DNA of 64,000 nucleotides from Nevskia sp. (GCA_023229645.1 JALNYU010000007.1:124001-188000); one strand, 5' to 3'. Positions 17,321 to 27,209 are shown, counted from the stretch's first letter. Notes: a model not told the origin generated them from the letters alone. Numbers and translations are program-made.

Positions 17321-18454
17321 TTAATTTACGAACAGTTTTAAGTAACGATCGAACACATACAGCCGGTCGCGCATCTGGCCTGTGGTTTCGACCAAAAGCC
17401 CCTTGCTTTCCAGATCCCGGATCAGGGCGTGTGCGGTGGGCTTGGACACGGACAGTTCCTGCGCCAGATCCGCAGCCGCAATCACCGGGCAGCGGTACAG
17501 CACGCTCAGCGCCGCGCGGGCATTCGGCACCCGCTTGCCCAGCGCGGCTACACGCTCCTCGGCGTCCGTGCGCAGCAACAAAATCTGCCGGAACACATCG
17601 CGCCCCTTGGTCGCCGTCTCCGCAACCCCGTTGAGGAAGAAGCGCACCCAATGGATCAAGTCATTGCTCATGCGCACGCGCGTCAGCGCGTCGTAGTAGC
17701 TGGCCCGGTTGCGCTCGAAAAAATCGGACAGGTACAGCGAAGGCTTGGCCAGGATGCCGTGGCTGACCAGATACAACGGCACCAGCAACCGACCGATACG
17801 CCCGTTGCCGTCGAGGAACGGATGGATGGTCTCGAACTGGTAATGACTGATCGCAACACGTACCAGATGTGGCACCGTCACCGCATCGTTGTGCCAGAAC
17901 TGCTCAAGGTCACTCATCAGCTCCGGCACGCCGTCATGATGTGGCGGAATGAAAGCGGCGTCGGCAAGGCTGGAGCCGCCGATCCAGTTCTGGCTACGGC
18001 GGAACTCCCCCGGCTGCTTGTGCTCGCCACGTACGCCCTGCATCAGCACCTCGTGCGCCTGCCGCAACAGGCGGTTCGACAACGGCAAACTCGCCAGCGC
18101 TGCAATCGAGTCATTCAAGGCTTCGATGTAGTTGCGCACCTCGCGCCAGTCGTCCCGCTTCTCGGGCCGGATGTGCTCCTCCGAGAGCAGCGCCTCGTCG
18201 ATGCCGGTCTGCGTGCCTTCGATGCGGCTGGAGGTCTGCGCCTCCTTGACCAGATGCATCCGGATGAACAGATCGATGTCCGGAACGATCAACGAGAACG
18301 CATTGAGTTCGCCGAGCGCGCGGTTGGCCGTTTCCAGCAGCAGGTGAATGGTCGGGTCTTCCCAGGTCCAGTCATGGTTGACCGGCGTCGGCTCGAAGCT
18401 CTTGTACTGAAGTCGCTGCTGCCGACGGCCGGCTTTGAATGTTTCGAATTTCAT
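17321..18454 (-). CDS. Fic-domain protein (AMPylator family) inside the hsd operon
   Basis: The 377-residue protein carries the complete Fic active motif HPFLDGNGRIGR at 211-222. An N-terminal autoinhibitory motif of the S/TxxxEG type is seen in SSRIEG at 75-80, and a C-terminal winged-helix part (LAQELSVSKPTAHALIRDLESK) is present. Such proteins usually transfer AMP to a hydroxyl side chain and are held inactive by the inhibitory helix; the winged helix suggests DNA binding or self-regulation. The start ATG overlaps the stop of the truncated hsdM relic (ATGA), so the gene is translationally coupled to the hsd operon. Fic genes are recurrent accessories of type I systems, but their role there is unclear. 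Confidence 0.92.
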   Translation of the reverse strand: MKFETFKAGRRQQRLQYKSFEPTPVNHDWTWEDPTIHLLLETANRALGELNAFSLIVPDIDLFIRMHLVKEAQTSSRIEGTQTGIDEALLSEEHIRPEKRDDWREVRNYIEALNDSIAALASLPLSNRLLRQAHEVLMQGVRGEHKQPGEFRRSQNWIGGSSLADAAFIPPHHDGVPELMSDLEQFWHNDAVTVPHLVRVAISHYQFETIHPFLDGNGRIGRLLVPLYLVSHGILAKPSLYLSDFFERNRASYYDALTRVRMSNDLIHWVRFFLNGVAETATKGRDVFRQILLLRTDAEERVAALGKRVPNARAALSVLYRCPVIAAADLAQELSVSKPTAHALIRDLESKGLLVETTGQMRDRLYVFDRYLKLFVN

Positions 18455-18624
18455 GCAATGGCCTCGACAGCCCAGGTGCGCTTACGGCCCATCTTCAGGA
18501 ACAGCAGGAAAGTGATCTGCTCGATGGCGTTGCCGCAGCGGATGCCACGTTCGCGCAGCACATGCGCAAAGCTCCAGACCTTGGAGACGAGGCTGCAGTA
18601 GTCGTTGCCGTTGTTACTGCTCAT
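18451..18624 (-). pseudogene. Truncated hsdM N-terminal relic (56 codons)
   Basis: On the minus strand this small ORF encodes MSSNNGNDYCSLVSKVW... followed by IEQITFLLFLKMGRKRTW. It clearly parallels the HsdM start (LVSKVWNYAHVLR and IEQITFLLFLKM) and then stops. Its ATG overlaps the hsdS stop and its TGA overlaps the fic start, both as ATGA. It is diverged from the intact hsdM, so it is not a fresh duplication. It probably marks where the original hsdS-hsdM junction was interrupted. It may still be translated. Confidence 0.85.
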
Positions 18625-20177
18625 GCGGGTTCTTGGGTCTTGGACTTGCGACCGCGCTGGGGCTGGGCGGGCGCTTCGCTACGTTCTGCCGCGATACGTT
18701 CAAGCAATTCAGAGGCTGGCTCGTCCGCAGCGTTCTGACTTACGAGACCTCCGCAAAAAGCAGTTTGCAATACAGAGTGTCGCAGCGCGTTTGAGAGGCG
18801 CGTCTGCATGACGAGTCCTTTTCTGTTCTCGCTGATCTGCGACGTAAGCTCTGCGGATTGATCGAGAATCTGCCGCTGCTCTTCTAACGATGGAAGGGGG
18901 AACCCGAACTGCGTCAGGATGGATTTGTTCAGGCCCGGCCGAGTCTGTCCTCGAACGTTACCGAACATCTGAGCGCGAACGGACGGGCTTCCCAACACGC
19001 AGAGGTTCACGAATTCGGGTATCACGAGATCCTGATCGAGCGTAAAGCGGTACACATGCTTCGTGATGATTGCGGGCTCGATGTCTTCAGGTAGGACGCA
19101 GGTACGCCCAACAGTTGCCATAACTGTGATGAGAAAATCCTTCGGTCGTGCCGCGTACTTCTTGAGCTGTTCAAATTTCTCGTCGCTGATCCGATTCTGT
19201 GAGCCCGGCGAAAACCAGCCGTCTCGCACGTTGTCGATTCCGATGACGAGCTTGCCCTCGCTCTGAAATTCGGAGTGAAGGAGGTTGCTACCAAAGGGAC
19301 CGCTTTGTATGGCTCGATCGACAGGCGCAGCGAATTGGTTGAGCGAGGCCCATACCCAACCCTCAGGCAACTCCGGCAGGTCAGTGGTTTCGGGCGCCAC
19401 CGGCTCCTCGTACTTCAGCTTCCACTTGTCGTTGGCGGGCGTGACGCCCTTGGCCTTCATCTTGTCCAACTCGGCCTTTTCCCAGGCTACGCGGCGGGCC
19501 TTGAGGATGCGGGTGAGGAGGGTTTCGCCGGATTCGAGCTGGTGCTGGTTCTTCTCGCGCCAGTTGCGCGTGAGTTCGCCGGTGACGGCGGCCTTGAGGA
19601 CTGACTGGCGGTAACGCTCCACCAGCTTCTGCACCCGCTCCAGCGCGCGCTCGCCTTCGTCGATGCGGCTGAAGAGTTCGTCGATCTTGGAGACGATGCG
19701 CTGCTGCTCTGGCTTGGGGCAGATCGGGAGTTCAATCGAAGCCAGCGTCGTTGCATTGACGTTGCCCAGTAGCCCGCCCTTCTTCAGCCCAATCTGTTGC
19801 CAATACGAGGCCGACTGGAAGAAGTAGTACAGATAAGCAGGCACGATCTCCGAAGCCGGAGAAATCCGAATTAGATACGACGCGAAAACTGTAGGCCCTG
19901 GAACAAAGGAAATCAGAATGCTCTTCCCGACGGTGCCACCAGTTCGTGCCACAAGCAGGTCGCCACTTGAGATGGAGTATTTGTCGACGTCACGCTCAGC
20001 AATCTCGCAAAAAGGCACGCCGTCCCAGTTCACGGCCCCGTCTTGAATGTCTGTAATCCGCAGAAATCGCGGACCACATTCGATCTCAGATGCCGAGGCG
20101 GTATATCCGTATTGCGTAGTTGGGCATACGGTGCCGACAGTAGTCAGTGCCCAGCCCGACGGCAATGAATCCGTCAT
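18621..20177 (-). CDS. hsdS: Type I restriction-modification specificity subunit
   Basis: The 518-residue protein has two target-recognition domains. The first begins at LPSGWALTTVGTVC and ends near SIELPICPKPEQQRIVSKID; the second begins at LPEGWVWASLNQF and ends at FPLPSLEEQRQIL. Each is followed by a coiled-coil spacer helix, the first being SRIDEGERALERVQKLVERY. Each TRD reads one half of a bipartite DNA target; the target cannot be read from sequence. Its ATG overlaps the hsdR stop and its stop overlaps the hsdM relic. The C-terminal tail is basic and Pro/Gln-rich. Confidence 0.95.
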   Translation of the reverse strand: MTDSLPSGWALTTVGTVCPTTQYGYTASASEIECGPRFLRITDIQDGAVNWDGVPFCEIAERDVDKYSISSGDLLVARTGGTVGKSILISFVPGPTVFASYLIRISPASEIVPAYLYYFFQSASYWQQIGLKKGGLLGNVNATTLASIELPICPKPEQQRIVSKIDELFSRIDEGERALERVQKLVERYRQSVLKAAVTGELTRNWREKNQHQLESGETLLTRILKARRVAWEKAELDKMKAKGVTPANDKWKLKYEEPVAPETTDLPELPEGWVWASLNQFAAPVDRAIQSGPFGSNLLHSEFQSEGKLVIGIDNVRDGWFSPGSQNRISDEKFEQLKKYAARPKDFLITVMATVGRTCVLPEDIEPAIITKHVYRFTLDQDLVIPEFVNLCVLGSPSVRAQMFGNVRGQTRPGLNKSILTQFGFPLPSLEEQRQILDQSAELTSQISENRKGLVMQTRLSNALRHSVLQTAFCGGLVSQNAADEPASELLERIAAERSEAPAQPQRGRKSKTQEPA

Positions 20178-22951
20178 GCCGCCAGCGCCTCACTCAACTC
20201 ATCCAGCATCCCGTTCAACTCGGTCCCGAACAGCTTGCGCGCGGTGATGACGCCACCCCAGGCACTGAAGGGCTGGTCCTTCATCAGGTCGGCCGGCGCG
20301 ATCTCGACATTGGCGGCGAGGTAGTCCTTGATGGCTTTGAGCCAGTTCATCTGTTCCTCGTTGAAGTCGCGGCCGGCTTTTTTCTGGCGGCCGATCCACA
20401 GGTTGAATTTCTGCTCGACGCGCGCCGCGTAGGGCTCCAAGGTTTCGGCCTGCCCAGTAGCAAAGCGCACCAGCGAGATAATGTCGGTGAGCACTTTGTC
20501 GCTCGGCGCGCCGCGCACCAGCGTGGCCTGCAGGCGCTTGTACGCCTGCCACACGTCCGCCGTTTGCAGGTGGTGCGGCGGGTCGGTAAGCCGGGCGGCC
20601 AGTTCGCGGATCGCAGCATACGTCAGCCGGCGCTTTGGGAACGGCTGGCTATAGAGAATCTGCAGCGCGAGCAGCGCGTTCTTGTTCGCTTCGATGAACG
20701 CTTTGAACGAGGTGATGCGCTGCTCGGACTGTTTGAGGTCGAATCCGGCCTCACGCACTTCGTCGGTCGTCAGTTCGTCGATGACGATGTCGGCCTTCTT
20801 CTTGATCAGCTTGATCAGGTTGCGCAGCTCGGCCGAGTCCAGCGGCTGGCAGGCTTGATCTTTGAGGTCGTCCTCGACGGTCTTCACCTGTTCCGGCGTG
20901 GCGCTATCCGCCGCGTCTGCGCCGTGGCGGTTGATCAGTTCGGCCTCGATGCTGTCGGGGCTGATGGACGTGAGCAGCCGCGCGGCGAGCGTCCTCAGCG
21001 TGGCGCCCTGGGCAGCTTGCGCAACGCGGCTGCGGTCTTCGTCATCAATCTGCCGATCCAGCGTGGCGAGGCGGCCGGCAAGGCTAGAGATGGCGTCGGC
21101 ATCACGCCGGCCCTGGGCGATCTGGTCAATGAGCCTGTCGAAGGGGACGTTGCGCCTGCGCTCCAGCGGCTGGGAGACGGTCTTCCTGCTTTCGGTGACG
21201 CCGACGGCATCGATCAGCACGAAGCGGGTCTTGGTCTGCGCGTCGGGCGTCACCTGCCTCAGATCGGCGTCACTGATCGTGCGCACGCCGCGGCCCTTCA
21301 TCTGCTCGTAGTAGCCCTCGGACTTCACGTCGCGCATGAAGATGATGCACTCGACGGGCTTGATGTCGGTGCCGGTGGCGATCATATCCACGGTGACGGC
21401 GATGCGCGGGAACGGGTCGACCTGGAAGGCGGCGATCAGCGCCTTGGGCTTCTCGCTGGTCCGGTAGGTGATTTTCTGCGCGAACTCGTTGCCCTGGCCG
21501 AAAACCTGCCGGACCAGCGTGACGATTTCTTCGGCGTGGTTATCGTCCTTGGCAAAGATCAGGGTCTTGGGCACCCACTCGCCGGTGCGGCCGGGGAAGA
21601 GGTCGGTGAAGAGTCGGTCTCGAAAGCATTGCAGAACGGTCCGAATCTGATTGGGCGCGACGACGGAGCGATCCAGCTCCTGCCGCGCGTAAGGCAGGCT
21701 CTCGTCAAGTTGCTTGTAGCGCAAGGCTCTCGTGCGTCGATCGCGGTGCGGGATGTGGTAGCCGGCCTGCACGATGCTGCCTTCCTCCGACACACGCGTC
21801 TTGATCCGAAAGACCTCAAAGCCGACGTTGACGCCGTCCACAACCGATTGCTCGTAGGGATATTCGGCAACAAGGTTCTGGAAGAAGTATCCGAGCGTAT
21901 GCGCCGTCGGCGTGGCTGTGAGCCCGATAATGTGCGCGTCGAAGTACTCGACGGCCTGCCGCCACAGCCCATAGATCGACCGGTGACACTCATCTATCAC
22001 GATGAGGTCGAAAGTCTCGATCGGAATGGTGGCGTTGTAGGTGACAGGCCGCAGTTCGCCGTCGTCGCTTTCCCAGGTTTCGAAGGCGGAAGCCTCCTCG
22101 TCTGCTTCGACCAGTTCCTGGCCGCGCAGCATCGCGTAGAGGCGCTGAATGGTGGTGATAACGACCTTGGCATCCGGATCGATAGGATTGCCGTGCAGGT
22201 GCTGGACGATGTAGGTCTGCGTGAACTTGCGGCCGGAACCCGGCGGATCAAAGTTCTGGTACTCCTTCAGTGTTTGGTCGCCGAGGTTGTTGCGATCGAC
22301 CAGGAACAGAATGCGCTTGGCGTTGGCGTGCTTGAGCAAGCGCCAACTGAAAGTACAGGCGGTGAAGGTCTTGCCGGCGCCGGTGGCCATCTGGATCAGC
22401 GAGCGCTGGTGATCCTGCGCCAGCGAAGCTTCGAGGCCGGTGATGGCTTCAATCTGGCAGTCACGCAGGCCGGCCCCGTCGATATCCGGATCCAGCGGCG
22501 GCAGGCGCCGGAGGCGGCTGCGCAGCGTGTCGCCCTCTTTCAGCCAGCGATGCAGGGTCTGCGGCTGGTGAAAGGCAAAGATGCGCCGGGAGCGCGGCTT
22601 GGGGTCGCGCGTGTCGCAGAAATAGGTCTCGTCGCCGGTGGACTCGTAGTCGAAGCGGAGGCGGTCATCCCAACGCGCGAGGTGCTCCGGTAGCTTCACC
22701 ATGTACTTCTTGGCTTGTTCGGCGATACCGCTGAGCGTGACGCCGGCCTTCTTGGCCTCGATGACGCCAGCAGCCTTGCCACCGACGAACAGCAAGTAGT
22801 CGCACGGTCCATTGGGCAGGACAAACTCGCGTACGGCCACGCCTTCGGCAGCGTTGCGGTTGAAGGCGGCCATGTGCTGGATCACCCAGCCCGCCGCGGA
22901 GAGCAGGCCATCGATTGATTCACGAGCGAGTTCTTCAGGTGTCAATGACAT
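20174..22951 (-). CDS. hsdR: Type I restriction endonuclease and translocase subunit
   Basis: The protein is 925 residues from the ATG at 22951. An N-terminal PD-(D/E)xK nuclease is visible as CDYLLF and VIEAKK (Asp 51, Glu 65, Lys 67). A superfamily 2 motor follows with Walker A ATGAGKT at about 189-195, DECHRS and GLTATPTAHT, then an HsdR C-terminal helical domain. The complex cleaves unmodified DNA after ATP-driven translocation. I favour the internal ATG because homologues start with this SLTPEELARESID segment; the open frame runs up to 23281, and an ATG at 23032 is also possible. It is the first gene of the operon. Confidence 0.93.
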   Translation of the reverse strand: MSLTPEELARESIDGLLSAAGWVIQHMAAFNRNAAEGVAVREFVLPNGPCDYLLFVGGKAAGVIEAKKAGVTLSGIAEQAKKYMVKLPEHLARWDDRLRFDYESTGDETYFCDTRDPKPRSRRIFAFHQPQTLHRWLKEGDTLRSRLRRLPPLDPDIDGAGLRDCQIEAITGLEASLAQDHQRSLIQMATGAGKTFTACTFSWRLLKHANAKRILFLVDRNNLGDQTLKEYQNFDPPGSGRKFTQTYIVQHLHGNPIDPDAKVVITTIQRLYAMLRGQELVEADEEASAFETWESDDGELRPVTYNATIPIETFDLIVIDECHRSIYGLWRQAVEYFDAHIIGLTATPTAHTLGYFFQNLVAEYPYEQSVVDGVNVGFEVFRIKTRVSEEGSIVQAGYHIPHRDRRTRALRYKQLDESLPYARQELDRSVVAPNQIRTVLQCFRDRLFTDLFPGRTGEWVPKTLIFAKDDNHAEEIVTLVRQVFGQGNEFAQKITYRTSEKPKALIAAFQVDPFPRIAVTVDMIATGTDIKPVECIIFMRDVKSEGYYEQMKGRGVRTISDADLRQVTPDAQTKTRFVLIDAVGVTESRKTVSQPLERRRNVPFDRLIDQIAQGRRDADAISSLAGRLATLDRQIDDEDRSRVAQAAQGATLRTLAARLLTSISPDSIEAELINRHGADAADSATPEQVKTVEDDLKDQACQPLDSAELRNLIKLIKKKADIVIDELTTDEVREAGFDLKQSEQRITSFKAFIEANKNALLALQILYSQPFPKRRLTYAAIRELAARLTDPPHHLQTADVWQAYKRLQATLVRGAPSDKVLTDIISLVRFATGQAETLEPYAARVEQKFNLWIGRQKKAGRDFNEEQMNWLKAIKDYLAANVEIAPADLMKDQPFSAWGGVITARKLFGTELNGMLDELSEALAA

Positions 22952-23988
22952 CCGACGAGCACCAGTCCTTGTATTCCCGTCACTTTCTAGGATCTCCCCC
23001 GGGCCTGTTTTTTCAAACACCGTTAGCTTCATCGCTATGGTACGCATTGCTGCTAGCGGACGGCGATGAGGAATCCGAATTGCGTATGCGCCAGATCGCC
23101 CTTCACCACACAGTACGCACGTTAGCGCCCTTTCAAAAATAGCAGCACGCCGGATAGTCGCTGACCAGCATTCGACTTCCTTTGCGCGGTTCGCCCGATC
23201 GGTTGGCGTGTGGATGCGGCCGCGTTCGCTGGCTTTTGAAGAGCCGGGTCCGGGCGGATCTATCGGCAGAGACACAATCAACGCGCGATAGCGTTATGCC
23301 CAACATGGCCCGAGAATAGCGCCCAGCTCATCAGTCTCAGGCGGCCCGATCAAGCCCCCGTGCCTCGGCCACGATGGATGCAAACGCGACAACTCGGCCG
23401 CGCCATTGACGCCCGCCTTCGCTAACCCAAGAAAAGCGCGTATTCGCGATACGCGCCGACTTCGAGTACTCGACGAGACGAACGCCTTTGTCACGCTTGG
23501 CTCGAGCTTCTCCAAGGTTGGAGATGCCTTGCGCCATGTATGCGGCGATGGCATCACGCTGAGTACGGATCAGCATCAACTCGGGTACGACCGAATCCCT
23601 ACGCAGGCCCCGCTTTACGCCAGAACGCTCACTCGTTTTGCAGCGCTGGCGGCGCGGTCGAGCAGCCACCCTGCCCCGCCAAAGCAAAGTTGAACCCGGT
23701 GCGGATGTTCGCGTTCCGGACCGCGAGGCGTGGGCGTGGATGCGCCCCGATCTTCAGCGCTCGAGCATGCGGATGGCGTTCACATTCGTCCCTGATGGCG
23801 TTGCTCGACTTAACCGTGGGGACGATCGTGTTCGGTCGGACTACTAACGTTCAGCGGGCACAGCGCGGTAGCGCAACGACCACCACGCCTCGACGATCCT
23901 TCCAACTGACCCGTCAAGCCCCATCACGTTGACGGGTTTGAACATGGGTGCGAGATCAAAACTTTTTCAAGTTCTTGCTTTATATGAA
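22952..23988. other. Region upstream of hsdR without a recognised gene
   Basis: About 1 kb between the hsdR start and tRNA-Ser. Several ORFs of 60-130 codons cross it on both strands, but none has a recognisable domain. It must contain the hsd operon promoter. A hairpin (CCCGTCAA at 23910-23917 with TTGACGGG at 23929-23936) lies just beyond the tRNA 3' end. No integrase or tRNA fragment was found. Confidence 0.4.
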
Positions 23989-24078
<90 letters not shown>

Positions 24079-24486
24079 GCGAATTGACGTTTGAGCTTAC
24101 CGGCATACTCTTAAGCCGGCAGGTGGTCGAAACCGTCGGCAAACAAGAATTCAAGCGTCAGTCCGGCTATTCTAGCAATGCATTACTAAAGCAGCCATAT
24201 AAATGTTTGGGCTGGGTTTTAAATAGCGAGGGTGCCAGGGGATTAAGGCGGCCGATCAAGCGCCTGCGATACGGCTAGGTTAAAGTAATAAACGGTTGTT
24301 TTATTTGTTTTTATTAACCACTTAGACCGGGCCAAGGATCCCGGCTGCTAGCACTAATTCCCAGCCCACCGCGCTTGGCGCCATCGGGCTGATACGCGCA
24401 CCGCTGCGGTTTCCTGCGCATTCGCGGGAGCCTGCCGCCGTCTACGCACGATGAGGAGATACGATGCCGCCGCGAGTCGCTACACG
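24079..24486. other. Intergenic region upstream of mltF
   Basis: About 400 bp holding the promoters of the divergent tRNA-Ser and mltF genes. An AT-rich stretch occurs near 24280-24320. No conserved ORF or RNA was recognised. Confidence 0.4.
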
Positions 24487-25950
24487 ATGACGGTCTTCCC
24501 GCGCCCCAAGCGAAAATTGCACGCGCTGCTGGTGCTCGCGCTGATTGCCGCGCTTGTGACGTGTTCACCACGGCCGTCGGCGTTGAGCCGCGTGCACCGC
24601 AGCGGGGTTTTGCGCGTCGCAACCATCAATAGCGCGACCACATGCTACGAAGGCGCCAGCGGCGTCACCGGCTACGAATGCGATTTGCTGCAAGGCTTGG
24701 CGAAGCGCTTGCACGCGAGGCTGGAGTTGCACTTTGTCGCCTCCAGTGCGCTCGCGCTGGCCGAGTTGTCGCAAGGCAGTGTTGACCTTGCCGCAGCCGG
24801 GCTTAACGTCACGCCAACGCGCACGCAAATCGTGCGCTTTACCCAACCGGTGCAATCGGTACAACTGCAGCTGGTTTTTCGCGGCGATCAAACACGCCCG
24901 GCTGATCTCAGCGAATTGCGCGGCACGCTCGCCGTACCGGCCAATAGCCCGATGGCGGATGCGCTCACGCAGATGCGCAGTCACTATCCGCTACTGCAGT
25001 GGGAAGAACGCGAAGAAGAAAGCGCCGAAGATTTGCTGAACCAAGTCGCCAGCGGCGATCTCGACTACACCGTCGCCAACTCGGATCTGATCGCAATCGA
25101 CCAACATTACGCGCCGCAACTGCGGGTTGCGTTTGATCTTTCCGACAATCAAGACATCGCCTGGGCCTTGCCGCTGGACGACGACGACACGCTATTCAAA
25201 GCCGTACAAAATTATCTGCAGCGGCTTGGGCAAGCTGAACTAGACCGCCTCCGCGACCAATATTTTGGCCACGTGAACCCAGGCGATTATCAGGGTGTTG
25301 TGCGTTTTCTCAGCGATGTTCAAAAGCTGCTACCACGGTACCGGGCGCAGTTCGAAAAAGCAGCGACGCGCTATCAACTCGACTGGCGCTTACTTGCGGC
25401 AATCGGCTATCAAGAATCACATTGGGACCCAGACGCGATCAGCCCGACCGGCGTCCGCGGCATCATGATGCTGACGTTCGAAACTGCACAGCGCATGGCG
25501 ATCAGCGATCGCGAAGACCCGGCACAGAGCATCGCCGGCGGCGCACGTTATTTCCGTGAAGTGCGGCAACAACTCCCTGAGACGATCGACGAACCGGATC
25601 GCACTTGGATGGCACTCGCCGCCTATAACCAAGGCCTTGGCCATGTGCTCGACGCGCGCATCCTCGCCGAGAAAAACGGCGGCGATCCGAATCGCTGGAT
25701 TGACGTCCGCGATGCGCTGCCGCTGCTTACCCGCCAGCGTTGGTACAGCCAAACCCGGTACGGCTACGCGCGCGGTCGGGAAGCGGTAATTTTCGTCGCC
25801 AACATTCGTAGCTATTACGACCTGCTGACCTGGATGTCGGGAGGCAAGCCCGGCCTACAAAATCAGCCCGACGAAGCCGCGCTACCGCCCAGCCCGATCA
25901 AACCCGCAAGCGCGCCACAACCCGTCCCTGCTGCAGGTGCTCAGAAATAA
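24487..25950 (+). CDS. mltF: Membrane-bound lytic murein transglycosylase F
   Basis: The 487-residue protein begins with a signal or membrane segment (RKLHALLVLALIAALVTC; the Cys in TCSPRP could be a lipid site). An extracellular solute-binding-like domain follows (SGVLRVATINSATT to about residue 270), then a C-terminal lytic transglycosylase (SLT) domain. The catalytic Glu is in AIGYQESHWDPDAIS, followed by GIMMLT and AAYNQGLGH. It cleaves peptidoglycan with formation of 1,6-anhydro ends. I chose the ATG at 24487, which directly precedes the signal sequence. The 3' end overlaps the convergent ferredoxin gene by 53 bp. Confidence 0.93.
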   Translation: MTVFPRPKRKLHALLVLALIAALVTCSPRPSALSRVHRSGVLRVATINSATTCYEGASGVTGYECDLLQGLAKRLHARLELHFVASSALALAELSQGSVDLAAAGLNVTPTRTQIVRFTQPVQSVQLQLVFRGDQTRPADLSELRGTLAVPANSPMADALTQMRSHYPLLQWEEREEESAEDLLNQVASGDLDYTVANSDLIAIDQHYAPQLRVAFDLSDNQDIAWALPLDDDDTLFKAVQNYLQRLGQAELDRLRDQYFGHVNPGDYQGVVRFLSDVQKLLPRYRAQFEKAATRYQLDWRLLAAIGYQESHWDPDAISPTGVRGIMMLTFETAQRMAISDREDPAQSIAGGARYFREVRQQLPETIDEPDRTWMALAAYNQGLGHVLDARILAEKNGGDPNRWIDVRDALPLLTRQRWYSQTRYGYARGREAVIFVANIRSYYDLLTWMSGGKPGLQNQPDEAALPPSPIKPASAPQPVPAAGAQK

Positions 25951-26212
25951 TTTCGTCGATATCGCCTTCGCTCTCATAGCGATACCAAACGCCTTCCGGG
26001 TAGACGACCAGTACTGGCCCGAGTTGGCAGCGGTCTAGGCAGCCGGCCTGATTGACGCGAGCCCGGCCGACGCCGGTCAAGCCCAGCTTTTTAACCCGGT
26101 CTTTGCAATAGTCGCGCAGCTTTTGGGCGCCGTGATCGTTACACGATTCGCGGCCATCTTCGCGCTGGTTGCAACAGAAAAAAACGTGGTGCTGATAGTA
26201 GTTTTCGCTCAT
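25898..26212 (-). CDS. Thioredoxin-like 2Fe-2S ferredoxin
   Basis: The 104-residue protein has the Cys pattern of thioredoxin-fold 2Fe-2S ferredoxins: Cys residues in FFCCNQ and ESCNDHG, then GCLDRCQLGPVLVVYPEG. This family is related to NuoE and the Azotobacter Shethna-type ferredoxin. Its electron partner is unknown. Its start overlaps the stop of the DUF481 gene (ATGA), which implies co-translation, and its 3' end lies inside mltF on the opposite strand. Confidence 0.88.
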   Translation of the reverse strand: MSENYYQHHVFFCCNQREDGRESCNDHGAQKLRDYCKDRVKKLGLTGVGRARVNQAGCLDRCQLGPVLVVYPEGVWYRYESEGDIDEIISEHLQQGRVVARLRV

Positions 26213-26970
26213 TTTTTGCCAAAGCCGTAGCCGAGGTTCACGGTCGCGATCTGATCAAGATGGCGCGTTCCGTCAGGAACCTTGGTGTTATAGCGGAATT
26301 CGTAGGCGATCACGGTATACAGGCTGCCGACGATTGTCAGCTTCAATTCGCTGATCGGGTTGATATAGGTGTTATTGCTCGCAATTTCTGTCCGTAGCGT
26401 TTGCGAGAACTGGCTGGTTTCGGTGATCTTCCAGAGATACTTGCCACCGACGGTGTAAATCGAGCGGAAGTCAAAATCAGGCTCGTCTTGCGCGCGTGTG
26501 CGGTTGGCACCGACACCGATCTCGACATCCAGTGCGTGGTTGGCCGTCACCAATACGTGGCGGCCGTAACCGGTGGTCAGCGCGTAGCGTTCCGCAACAC
26601 CGCCGAAGCGGTCATTGTCGTAGGCGGCATTGCCGAACAGGTATGAGCGGCGACCCAGTCGGTAGTTGAGCTTATTGGCCAGCGAGTAGCGTTCGTCAGT
26701 GGTCGTGCTGTCTTGGCTGCCGCGCAGTAAAAATGCCGAAACGGCATTGCTCCAGATTTCGCCGCGGTATTCCAGGCCGGCCTTCACGTTCAAAGTGCTG
26801 GTATCGGAATTACCGCGCGTTTGCACATAGCCTAAAGACAGCTCGCCGATCCACGGTGTCGGGGTGGCAGGCGGAGGCAGGCCCTGAAAAATCTCTTCAG
26901 CTGAAGCGGGTGCTATGGCGGTGACACAGGCGCTGACGAGTCCGATCAAGCATACGTTTCTTAAATGCAC
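26209..26970 (-). CDS. DUF481 (YdiY-like) outer-membrane protein
   Basis: The 253-residue protein carries a signal peptide (MHLRNVCLIGLVSACVTAIAPASAEE) and then alternating beta-strand segments (LSLGYVQTRGNSDTSTLNVK, LNYRLGRRSYLFGNAAYDND). It ends in a strand finishing LGYGFGKK. This is the pattern of DUF481 salt-inducible outer-membrane barrels. A structural or permeability role is likely; no enzyme motif is seen. It is followed with overlap by the small ferredoxin gene, an odd pairing. Confidence 0.87.
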   Translation of the reverse strand: MHLRNVCLIGLVSACVTAIAPASAEEIFQGLPPPATPTPWIGELSLGYVQTRGNSDTSTLNVKAGLEYRGEIWSNAVSAFLLRGSQDSTTTDERYSLANKLNYRLGRRSYLFGNAAYDNDRFGGVAERYALTTGYGRHVLVTANHALDVEIGVGANRTRAQDEPDFDFRSIYTVGGKYLWKITETSQFSQTLRTEIASNNTYINPISELKLTIVGSLYTVIAYEFRYNTKVPDGTRHLDQIATVNLGYGFGKK

Positions 26971-27209
26971 TATTCCGCTCCTATAGGCGAAATATTAGGA
27001 CCCACTCGCCATCTAATGGTTGCATCGAGGTTTATACGCAGGCTCTGCGCGGCCCAAATGGCGCGCGAGGCAATGGCAAAAACATCACTGCAGACAGTGA
27101 TTTATCAGACCCCGCGGGTAGCGCCTAATAATCAGGTCGCCACCACACCGATGCGTTAAAACCGCGGCGCCGCAGGGCGTGCGTCCGGCGGCGCGATACC
27201 AACTAATAC

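Noticed and set aside
20147..22693. 848-codon open frame on the plus strand
   Set aside because: It is the antisense shadow of hsdR, whose protein has clear nuclease and helicase motifs. The plus-strand translation has no domain and a biased composition.
22952..23281. Extended N terminus of HsdR from 23281
   Set aside because: The extra 110 residues are Arg/Pro-rich and unlike HsdR proteins, which begin near the SLTPEELARESID segment.
23337..23687. 116-codon minus-strand ORF upstream of hsdR
   Set aside because: No family resemblance, overlapping ORFs on both strands and low-complexity Arg-rich composition.
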